From positions 173,363 through 237,362 of the forward strand of contig NZ_JAKCFI010000013.1 in assembly GCF_021412625.1 (NCBI RefSeq): a stretch of DNA of 64,000 nucleotides. The letters are read 5' to 3'. This DNA is from Myxococcus stipitatus (GTDB lineage: Bacteria > Myxococcota > Myxococcia > Myxococcales > Myxococcaceae). This document shows, one piece after another, positions 26,701-35,542 of this stretch (position 1 is its first letter; each line of letters begins with the position of its first letter). The position numbers were made by a program, and so were the translations under genes. The notes beneath the pieces were generated by a model. It did no database searches, was not told where the DNA came from, and was given only the letters and a program-made list of their open reading frames with translations.

Positions 26701-29196
26701 ATGGCCGAACCGGAACCGCAAACCCCCGCGCCGAGCCCCCTGGACGCGCTCGCGGCACGCCTCGGGTTGGGCGACGGCGTCTGGGGCCGGCGCGCGGTCC
26801 AGGTGTTCCTGCTGCTGGCCGTGTCGATTGGCGCCGGCTTCGTCATCTCCCCGGGCCTCTACAGCCAGCAGATCCCCGCCCTCACGGAAGAGAACCTGGG
26901 CAAGCCGTTCCGGGCCAGCTCGCCGGCGGGCTTCAAGGCGGCTCGGGACTACGAAATCGTTCACCAGGCGATGACGGCCCAGCGGCGCCAGGACGCCCGG
27001 GCCGCGGTGCGGCCGGTGTACGACCTCAACCCCGCGGTGGTGGGACATCTGCGTACCGTGGTGCGCGGGGCCTTCGCCGCGATGCGGCAGCGGCTGGAGG
27101 AGCTGTCGGAGGCGCAGGGGGACGCGGAGTCGGACGAGTCCCCGCGCAAGGCGCGTCGTCACGCGGCGCCCACGGCGGAGCAGCTGGAGCGCGAGCGCCG
27201 GGCCCGGGAGGCGATGCAGGCGGAGTTGCAGGAGCTGCTCTTCGGCCAGCGCGACGCGGGGCTGGAGGGCGAGGACTTCCTGGCGCTCTTCGCCAAGGGG
27301 TTCTCGGAGGAGGTCGAGTCGGCGACGCTGGTGCTGCTGGAGCGGGCCTACCGTTCGGAGCAGGGGCCGGTGCACGTGGCGGGCTCGCGCGAGGAGCTGG
27401 CGCGCGAGGCGCCCCAGGGGCTGACCGTCCGGGACGTGGTGAACAAGGGCGAGGAGACGCTGCCCAGCGGCTCGCCCAAGGTGGTGGACATCCGCGAAGC
27501 GCACCAGGAGCTGGACCGCTTCGCCTCCGTCCCCGGCAACGTCATGCCGGACGCGCCGGGCGTGCAGCGCCGCGCGGTGCTGCGCCTGGCCAAGCGGCTG
27601 GTGCGGCCCAACCTCACCATCAACATCGCGGAGACGGACGCGCGCCGGCACCAGGCCGCGCAGGCGGTGAAGGACGCGGTCATCTCCATCAAGAAGGGCC
27701 AGCGCGTCATCGGCGACGGAGAGCTGGTCAACGAGGGGCACCTGGTGGTCCTGCGCGGCATGCGGGCGGAGACGGACCAGCTCGACATGCTGCAGCTCCA
27801 GGTGGGCGGCACCGGGCTGGTGGCCCTGCTGGTGGTGGCCTCGTACTTCTTCTGCAACTCGGCGTTCCGGCGCTTCCGTCCCACCCGCAAGGACGGGCTC
27901 CTGCTGGGCGTGTTGCTGGTGGGGACGCTGGCGCTGCTGCAGCTGTGGGTGTCCATCGCGGACGCGGTGCAGGACCGGTACACGGCGCTCCCCATCGAGG
28001 CGCTGTACTACGTGTTCCCGGTGGCGGCCGGCGCGATGCTGGTGCGCTTCATCCTCACGCAGGAGCTGGCGCTCTTCTTCGCGGTGGTGTTCGCGTGCCT
28101 GACGGGCGTCATGCTGGGCAACTCGCTGGCGTTCGGCATCTACACGCTGGTCGGCTCGCTCGTCGCCGCCGACCGCATCGTCAAGGCGAAGGACCGCGTG
28201 GGCATCTTCCGGGCGGGGCTCGTGACGGGCGTGGCGAACACCGTGGCGGTGCTCTTCCTGTTCCTCGTCGAGGGCAAGGGGCTGTCGGGCGACACGCTCA
28301 TCACCGCGCTGAGCGCGTTCGTGGGCTCGTCGCTGGCGGTGCCCGTCATGGTGATGGCGCTCACGCCGCTCATCGAGACGACGTTCGGCTACGCGTCCGA
28401 CATCAAGCTGCTGGAGCTGGCCAACCTCAACCACCCGGCGCTCAAGGAGCTCATCGTCCAGGCGCCCGGCACGTACCACCACTCCATCATCATCGGCACG
28501 CTGGTGGAGAACGCGGCGGAGGCCATCGGCGCCAACCCGCTGCTCGCCCGTTCGTGCGCGTACTACCACGACATCGGAAAGGGCCGGAACCCGCTCTACT
28601 TCGGGGAGAACCAGAAGGGGGAGAACCGGCACGACGCGCTGGCGCCCGCGATGAGCGCGGTCATCATCAAGCGCCACGTGACGGAGGGCCTGGAGATGGC
28701 CCGGCAGTACCGGCTGCCCAAGCTGGTGGCGGACGCGATTCCGCAGCACCACGGCACGCGCACGGTGGGCTATTTCTACCACAAGGCGCTCAAGGAGCAG
28801 GAGGGCAAGGAAGGCGCGCCCCCCATCGACGAGAGCATCTACCGCTACCCGGGCCCCAAGCCGCAGTTCCGCGAGGCGGCCCTGGTGATGATCGCCGACG
28901 CGGTGGAGGCCTCGACGCGCTCCATGTCGGATCCGACGACGACCAAGCTCCAGGCGCAGGTGCAGAAGATCATCAACCTCATCTTCTCGGAAGGGCAGCT
29001 GGACGAGTGCGACCTGACGCTGAAGGACCTCAACCTCATCGCGCAGTCGTTCCTGCACACGCTCGAGGGCATCTACCACACGCGTCCGGTGTACCCGGCC
29101 GGGGCCGTGGGCGGCGGGAAGATGCCGCCGTTGGTCGTGGCGGGAGGCAAGGCGGTGGAGTCCAAGGACAAGGCGCGCTCGGCGGGGGCGTCGTGA
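26701..29196 (+). CDS. PgpH-type 7TM-HD phosphodiesterase (probable c-di-AMP hydrolase)
   Basis: An 831-residue membrane protein of the 7TMR-HD family. One membrane segment (about 22-42) leads to an extracytoplasmic 7TM-HD domain (about 45-350) with a charged, probably coiled-coil insert (about 125-190), then seven membrane helices (about 365-570), and a cytoplasmic HD domain with the metal ligands H623-D624 in YYHDIGKG. Listeria PgpH of this architecture hydrolyses c-di-AMP to pApA. ATG 26701 is chosen because GAGGACC precedes it. It lies between phoH and ybeY, the usual place. It makes c-di-AMP signalling likely in this organism, though no cyclase is in view. Confidence 0.93.
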   Translation: MAEPEPQTPAPSPLDALAARLGLGDGVWGRRAVQVFLLLAVSIGAGFVISPGLYSQQIPALTEENLGKPFRASSPAGFKAARDYEIVHQAMTAQRRQDARAAVRPVYDLNPAVVGHLRTVVRGAFAAMRQRLEELSEAQGDAESDESPRKARRHAAPTAEQLERERRAREAMQAELQELLFGQRDAGLEGEDFLALFAKGFSEEVESATLVLLERAYRSEQGPVHVAGSREELAREAPQGLTVRDVVNKGEETLPSGSPKVVDIREAHQELDRFASVPGNVMPDAPGVQRRAVLRLAKRLVRPNLTINIAETDARRHQAAQAVKDAVISIKKGQRVIGDGELVNEGHLVVLRGMRAETDQLDMLQLQVGGTGLVALLVVASYFFCNSAFRRFRPTRKDGLLLGVLLVGTLALLQLWVSIADAVQDRYTALPIEALYYVFPVAAGAMLVRFILTQELALFFAVVFACLTGVMLGNSLAFGIYTLVGSLVAADRIVKAKDRVGIFRAGLVTGVANTVAVLFLFLVEGKGLSGDTLITALSAFVGSSLAVPVMVMALTPLIETTFGYASDIKLLELANLNHPALKELIVQAPGTYHHSIIIGTLVENAAEAIGANPLLARSCAYYHDIGKGRNPLYFGENQKGENRHDALAPAMSAVIIKRHVTEGLEMARQYRLPKLVADAIPQHHGTRTVGYFYHKALKEQEGKEGAPPIDESIYRYPGPKPQFREAALVMIADAVEASTRSMSDPTTTKLQAQVQKIINLIFSEGQLDECDLTLKDLNLIAQSFLHTLEGIYHTRPVYPAGAVGGGKMPPLVVAGGKAVESKDKARSAGAS

Positions 29197-29218
29197 GCGC
29201 CACGCGAGGAGCGACGCC

Positions 29219-30076
29219 GTGAGACTCCGCAAGGGCAAGCTCATCCCCCGGGATGACGGCAAGCGCATCGAGGAGTTCGTGGGCGCGGCCACCACGGGGA
29301 CGGACTCCGCCTCCGTGGCGAGGATGCTGGCGCCCCCGGGCTGGTCCGAGCCGGCCCAGCGCCCCGAGTTCGACGAGATGGTCATCGTCCTCACGGGCGA
29401 GCTGACGCTCGTGGTGGAGGGGCGGCGCGAGCGCATCGGCCCGGGCGAGGTGGGCCTCGTCCCGCGCGGCAAGCGCGTGGTCTACCGCAACGACGGCAAG
29501 GGCGCGTGCGACTACTGGTCCATCTGCGCGCCGGCCTTCCGTCCGGAGCGGGCCCACATGGAGGCCCCCGCCCGCCGCGAGCCGGACAACGTGGTGACGC
29601 TCCAGATGGCCCATGGCCAGGGCAAGGAGTACGGCCGGCTCCTGACGGGGTGGGCGAAGGACTACCTCAAGCGCCTGTCGCTGTCGGACTGCGAGCTGTC
29701 GCTGTCCCTGGTCGACGACCGCGCCATCCGCCGGCTCAACCGCACCTGGCGCGACAAGGACAAGGCGACGGACGTGCTGAGCTTCCCCGCGGGCGACCTG
29801 CCCAAGGGCACGCCCGGGCCCCGGCCGCTGGGAGACGTCGTCATCTCGCTCGACACCGCGAAGCGGCAGGCCCGCGAGTACGAGCGCACCCTGGAGGCGG
29901 AGCTGGCGCGCTACCTGGCGCACGGCATCCTCCACCTGCTGGGCCACGACCACGAGCGCCCCCGCGACGCCAAGCGCATGGCCGCCCTCGAGGAGTCGCT
30001 CCTGGGCGAGCGCGGCATGGTGGCGGACTCGCTCCAGGTGGACGCGAAGGCCCGACGGGCGCGCAGCCTGATGTGA
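29219..30076 (+). CDS. ybeY: Cupin domain fused to endoribonuclease YbeY
   Basis: A 285-residue two-domain protein. Residues 1-113 are a cupin-like beta-barrel (FDEMVIVLTGELTLVVEG..IGPGEVGLVPRGKRVVYR) that lacks the usual cupin histidines. Residues about 125-285 are a complete YbeY with the zinc-binding HGILHLLGHDH motif and KATDVLSFP. YbeY is a metal-dependent RNase needed for 16S rRNA 3'-end maturation and ribosome quality control. The start is GTG 29219 after GAGGAGCG. An internal in-frame ATG at 29558 with GGAG upstream would give a 172-residue stand-alone YbeY, so two products are possible. The gene follows the PgpH gene by 22 nt. Confidence 0.92.
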   Translation: MRLRKGKLIPRDDGKRIEEFVGAATTGTDSASVARMLAPPGWSEPAQRPEFDEMVIVLTGELTLVVEGRRERIGPGEVGLVPRGKRVVYRNDGKGACDYWSICAPAFRPERAHMEAPARREPDNVVTLQMAHGQGKEYGRLLTGWAKDYLKRLSLSDCELSLSLVDDRAIRRLNRTWRDKDKATDVLSFPAGDLPKGTPGPRPLGDVVISLDTAKRQAREYERTLEAELARYLAHGILHLLGHDHERPRDAKRMAALEESLLGERGMVADSLQVDAKARRARSLM

Positions 30077-30174
30077 AGGTTCCCCGGCCTCCCGCCGGAC
30101 AATCCGGCATGCTCCAGGTTGAGTCGGGCGGCGCGCATGATAGGTAGGCCGCCTTTCGCGTGTTGGACAAAGCC

Positions 30175-31497
30175 ATGCCCCGCTTGTCGCTCATCGCCGC
30201 CTGCCTGCTCGGACTGCTGCTCCTCGGGACCCCCGCGCGCGCGGCCAGAGCGCCGTGGGGCACGGGAGAGAGCCAGGGCGAGGACCTGGTCGTCTCCCTG
30301 GTGACCTTCAGCCCGGGCGACAGCGTGCCGGAGTGGTGGGGCCACGGCTCGCTCGTCGTGGAGGACCGCCGCCTGGGGCAGGCGCGTCTCTACAACTACG
30401 GGATGTTCGACGCCTCCGACGTCGGCATGCTGAGCCGCTTCGCGATGGGCCGGCTGGAGTTCTACGTCGCGGACGCGAGCGTCAACGCGACGTACCGGGC
30501 CTACCGCTCCTGGGACCGCGATGTCCGCATCCAGGAGCTGGCCCTGACGCCGGAGCAGCGCCTGCAGGTCGCGAAGGCCCTGGCGGACAACGTCTTGCCG
30601 GAGAACCGGAACTACCTGTATCATCATTACAAAGACAACTGTGTCACGCGCCTGCGGGACATGATCGACGTCGCGACCCAGGGGCAGCTGCGCGAGATGG
30701 ACCGGGCCCCCGGGCGCATGACGCTGCGCGAGCACACGCGGCGCTACACGGCGGTGAACGTGCCGATGAGCGTGCTGCTCGACTTCATGATGAACGATGA
30801 GATCGACCACCCCGTCACGAAGTGGGAGGAGGCCTTCCTCCCCGACGAACTGGAGGCGCAGGTCGCGTCGCTCCAGGTGACGGGAGCGGATGGCCAGAAG
30901 CATCCGCTGGTGGCGCGCGACTGGGACTACTACGTGTCGCCGGACCGGGCCCGCCCGCCCGCGGAGCCGCCTCCGCTGGGCCCCTGGGTGCTCGCGGTGG
31001 GCGTGACGGCGGGAGGCCTGGCGCTGGGGCTCGCGGCCTGGGAGCGCAAGCGTGGCAGTCGCATCGCCCGGGTGCTGCTCGGCGTGGAGAACGCGCTCGT
31101 CGGCCTGGTGCTGGGCATCCCCGGCACGGCGCTGCTCATCATGTGGCTGGTGACGGACCACACGGTGACGTACCGCAACGAGAACCTCTTCCTGGCCAAC
31201 CCGCTGACGCTGCTGGCGCTGCCCTTCGGCGTGGCGCTCACCTGGGGCAGCGCGAAGGCGCGCGCGCGGCTCTTCAAGGCCTGGACCGCGCTGGCCGCCC
31301 TGGGCGTGCTGGGCGTGGTGCTCAAGGTCCTCCCGCCGTTCGACCAGGACAACTGGCGGCTCATCGCGCTCATCCTGCCCATCTCCCTGGGGATGGCCGG
31401 CGCGTTCGGCCTGGACCGCGTCCTGGCGAGACTGTCCGGCAGGGCGGGGTCGTCAGCGGAGCGGAGCGACGCCGTCGCTCGGCTCGAGGCGCCCTGA
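30175..31497 (+). CDS. DUF4105 integral membrane protein
   Basis: A 440-residue protein with a signal peptide (LSLIAACLLGLLLLGTPARA), a periplasmic DUF4105 domain with the diagnostic LEFYV and YHHYKDNCVTRLRDMI segments and several conserved polar residues, and then four or five membrane helices from about residue 265 on. DUF4105 proteins are widespread and uncharacterised; the conserved N-C-x-T-R-L-R-D looks like an active or binding site and recalls papain-like folds, but no activity is established. ATG 30175 is chosen; a TTG five codons earlier is in frame. No operon partner is evident. Confidence 0.85.
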   Translation: MPRLSLIAACLLGLLLLGTPARAARAPWGTGESQGEDLVVSLVTFSPGDSVPEWWGHGSLVVEDRRLGQARLYNYGMFDASDVGMLSRFAMGRLEFYVADASVNATYRAYRSWDRDVRIQELALTPEQRLQVAKALADNVLPENRNYLYHHYKDNCVTRLRDMIDVATQGQLREMDRAPGRMTLREHTRRYTAVNVPMSVLLDFMMNDEIDHPVTKWEEAFLPDELEAQVASLQVTGADGQKHPLVARDWDYYVSPDRARPPAEPPPLGPWVLAVGVTAGGLALGLAAWERKRGSRIARVLLGVENALVGLVLGIPGTALLIMWLVTDHTVTYRNENLFLANPLTLLALPFGVALTWGSAKARARLFKAWTALAALGVLGVVLKVLPPFDQDNWRLIALILPISLGMAGAFGLDRVLARLSGRAGSSAERSDAVARLEAP

Positions 31498-31567
31498 CTT
31501 CTTTCCCTTCAACCCCTTCGCGCGCGCCGGCCACGGAGCCGTCGTGCGTCAGACGAGGAAGCACACC

Positions 31568-32690
31568 ATGGCGAACGATTCGATGGAGAAGATCAACGGC
31601 CTCAGAGAGCGCGTGCTGGCGCTCCGGGGGCATCTTTGACCTGGACCGCAAGCGGTCCCGCATCGCGCTGATTGAACGCGACAGCACCCTGCCCAACTTC
31701 TGGGACGACAACACCAAGGCGCAGGCGATGCTGAAGGAGAAGTCCACGCTCGAGGCCAGCGTGGGCGCATACGACAAGGTGATGCGCGGGCTGGATGACG
31801 CGCAGGCCCTGCTGGAGCTGGCCGCCGAGGCGAACGACGCGGACACGGCCGCCGAGGCCGAGGCGTCGCTGGAGCCGATGGAGGGCGAGGTCGCCAAGCT
31901 CGAGCTGGCGCGGATGCTCTCCGGCGAGCAGGACCGCTCGAGCTGCTTCATGGACATCAACGCCGGCGCCGGCGGTACCGACTCCATGGACTGGGCCGCC
32001 ATGCTCCTGCGCATGTACTCGCGCTACTGCGAGGCCAAGGGCTGGAAGGTGGAGATCAACGACGAGGTGCCGGGCGAGGAGGCGGGGTTCAAGAACGTCT
32101 CGCTGCGCATCGAGGGCGACTTCGCCTACGGCTACCTCAAGGCGGAGGTGGGGGTGCACCGGCTGGTGCGCATCTCCCCGTTCGACGCCAACGCGCGTCG
32201 CCAGACGGCGTTCGCCTCCGTGGACGTCTATCCGGAGGTGGACGACACCATCCAGATCGACATCCCGGAGAAGGACATCGAGCTGAAGTTCATCCGCGGC
32301 GGCGGCGCCGGTGGTCAGAAGGTGAACAAGACCTCCTCCACGGCCCAGCTGCGCCACCTGCCCACCGGCATCATCATCACTTGCCAGACGGAGCGCTCGC
32401 AGTCGGCCAACAAGGACATGGCCTTCAAGATCCTCCGGGGCCGGTTGTACGAGCTGGAGATGAAGAAGCGCGAGGCCGCGCGCGACGCCGCCGAGGCCGC
32501 GAAGAAGGACATCTCCTTCGGCTCGCAGATCCGCTCCTACGTGCTCGCGCCCTACCGCATGGTGAAGGACCTGCGCACCGGCGTGGAGACGGGCAACGTG
32601 GACGCGGTGCTGGACGGTGACCTGGAGGAGTTCGTCACCGCGCAGCTGCTCGGGGTGAAGAACCCCAACCGCAACGCGGCGCTCGAATAG
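31568..32690 (+). CDS. prfB: Peptide chain release factor 2, made by programmed +1 frameshift
   Basis: RF2 recognises UAA and UGA stop codons. The first 23 codons (31568-31636) end in CTT followed by an in-frame TGA (31637-31639). Skipping one T and continuing at GAC 31638 restores 350 codons, for a 373-residue RF2. The site CGGGGGCATCTTTGAC has both known elements: an internal Shine-Dalgarno-like GGGGG and the slippery CTT TGA C. The full protein has the SPF anticodon-like tripeptide (VRISPFDAN) and the GGQ peptidyl-hydrolysis motif at 32310-32318. Low RF2 slows termination at the UGA and favours frameshift, giving autoregulation, as known in E. coli. This is not a broken gene. Confidence 0.96.
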
Positions 32691-32784
32691 CGCCGCGCCG
32701 CGGCACACCCGCCGGGGCGGGGCGGCCTCCCAGGCCGTCTCCCCCCTCGGGTCTGGCGGTCTCCCTCCTGCCCGCACCCGCCAG

Positions 32785-32810
32785 GGAACCTTTTCCGACC
32801 CGCGGTGTCC
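32785..32810 (+). promoter_or_regulatory. Possible ECF-type promoter of the sigma factor gene
   Basis: GGAACC (32785-32790) is the classic ECF -35 motif, and a TGTCC stands 15 nt downstream, about 85 nt before the sigma gene start. ECF sigma genes often drive their own promoters. The match at -10 is poor, so this is only a candidate. Confidence 0.25.
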
Positions 32811-32894
32811 CAGGGCCGGCGGAGGGGCAGGGGAGGAGGCTAAGCTGGGTCACGGCGGCTCTCGGGACCGGGAGCCGCGAGCGGGAGGTCACCG

Positions 32895-33521
32895 GTGTCT
32901 TCGGGCGGGGTGCTCGAAATCGGACAGGACGGGGCGGCCGACGACGCGGCGGAGTCACGCCGCCAGGACGCCGTGCTGCTGGTCCGCCTGAGGCACGGCG
33001 AACCGGAGGCCTTCGAACAGCTGGTGCGCGCGCACCAGGACCGGCTCTTCGACTTCTGTGTCCGCATGCTGGGCGATCGCGAGGAGGCGCACGACCTGGT
33101 CCAGGAGGTCTTCGTCAGCGTCCATCAGAACGTGCGGCGCTTCCGCGAGGACTCGCGGCTGTCCACCTGGCTGTTCCGCATCACCAAGAACCACTGCATC
33201 AACCGGCTCAAGTACCTCAAGCGCCGGGGGCGGGGGCGGTCGGAGGAGTACGACGAGACCCGCATGGCGTGGGTGGACGGCCCGGACGCGCCGCCCACCC
33301 CGGACGCCGCGCTGGAGTCGGCCCGCGAGCGGGCCCGGGTGCAGTGGGCCATCTCCCAACTGGACGAGGACGCCCGCATGCTCGTGGCGCTGCGCGACAT
33401 CGAGGGCCTGTCCTACGAGGAGATCGTCGACATCACGGAGCTGCCCGAGGGCACGGTGAAGAGCCGGCTGCACCGGGCGCGCGAGAAACTGGCCCATCTG
33501 CTGGGGCGACTTGAGCCATGA
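32895..33521 (+). CDS. ECF-family RNA polymerase sigma factor
   Basis: A 208-residue group IV sigma factor. Region 2 (about 38-105) reads FEQLVRAHQDRLFDFCVRML..DLVQEVFVSVHQNVRRFRED..STWLFRITKNHCINRLK. A charged linker follows, and region 4 (about 150-205) has SYEEIVDITELPEGTVKSRLHRAREKL, the promoter-binding helix-turn-helix. GTG 32895 has a GGGAGG ribosome site. The anti-sigma gene overlaps its stop. It resembles the RpoE-like group; identity with any studied myxobacterial ECF factor cannot be confirmed from here. Confidence 0.94.
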   Translation: MSSGGVLEIGQDGAADDAAESRRQDAVLLVRLRHGEPEAFEQLVRAHQDRLFDFCVRMLGDREEAHDLVQEVFVSVHQNVRRFREDSRLSTWLFRITKNHCINRLKYLKRRGRGRSEEYDETRMAWVDGPDAPPTPDAALESARERARVQWAISQLDEDARMLVALRDIEGLSYEEIVDITELPEGTVKSRLHRAREKLAHLLGRLEP

Positions 33522-33904
33522 CCGGCATCCATCGCAGACTCGGGGACGTGGAAACGCGAATGAGCCACCGCGAGGCGAAGGACCTGTTCCTCGCCCTCGC
33601 CGACGACGAGCTGCCCGCCCCCCAGGCGCAGGCGGTCCGCACGCACCTGGACGGCTGCGACGAGTGCCGCCACGGGTGGGAGGGGTATTCGCGCACCGTG
33701 CGTCGGCTGCAGTCCGTGGAGCGGGAGAAGGCGCCGCCCGCGATGGCCTCCCTGGTGATGACCCGCGTGCGCCGCCAGCGCCGCTTCGGTGGGCTCAAGG
33801 GCCTCCACATGGCGCACATGCATCAGCGCTTCCCGGTGGAAATCCTCATCCCCCTGCTCCTGGCCGCCGCCGTGGCCGCCTTCCTGGTGATGGCGGCTCC
33901 CTGA
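33518..33904 (+). CDS. Membrane-anchored zinc-finger anti-sigma factor
   Basis: A 128-residue protein. A zf-HC2/ZAS-type anti-sigma domain spans about residues 15-65, with the H-x3-C-x2-C zinc motif in THLDGCDEC, and a single transmembrane segment lies at the very C-terminus (ILIPLLLAAAVAAFLVM). ZAS proteins bind and hold their cognate ECF sigma factor at the membrane and release it on a signal. Almost no periplasmic part follows the membrane segment, so signal sensing probably happens in the cytoplasm or through a partner. ATG 33518 overlaps the sigma stop; ATG 33560 is an alternative start. Confidence 0.88.
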   Translation: MTGIHRRLGDVETRMSHREAKDLFLALADDELPAPQAQAVRTHLDGCDECRHGWEGYSRTVRRLQSVEREKAPPAMASLVMTRVRRQRRFGGLKGLHMAHMHQRFPVEILIPLLLAAAVAAFLVMAAP

Positions 33905-33923
33905 AGCTTCCCGCTGTGTTGCG

Positions 33924-33952
33924 TTGCGTCCCGAGGGAGGCTTGGCTACGGT
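33924..33952 (+). promoter_or_regulatory. Sigma-70 promoter of lysS
   Basis: TTGCGT (33924-33929), a 17-nt spacer and TACGGT (33947-33952). The expected start near 33959 leaves a leader of about 18 nt before ATG 33977. Confidence 0.5.
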
Positions 33953-33976
33953 GCCGCGCCTTTGGGAAAGCGCGTC

Positions 33977-35530
<1,554 letters not shown>

Positions 35531-35542
35531 CCACGAGGCCGT

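Noticed and set aside
26680..29472. A minus-strand open frame of 930 codons opposite the HD-phosphodiesterase gene
   Set aside because: Arg/His/Gln-rich antisense shadow of a well-recognised membrane protein; no ribosome site or family match.
31568..31639. prfB as a pseudogene with a premature stop
   Set aside because: The stop sits exactly in the conserved RF2 frameshift site CTT TGA C with a GGGGG element, and the remainder is intact.
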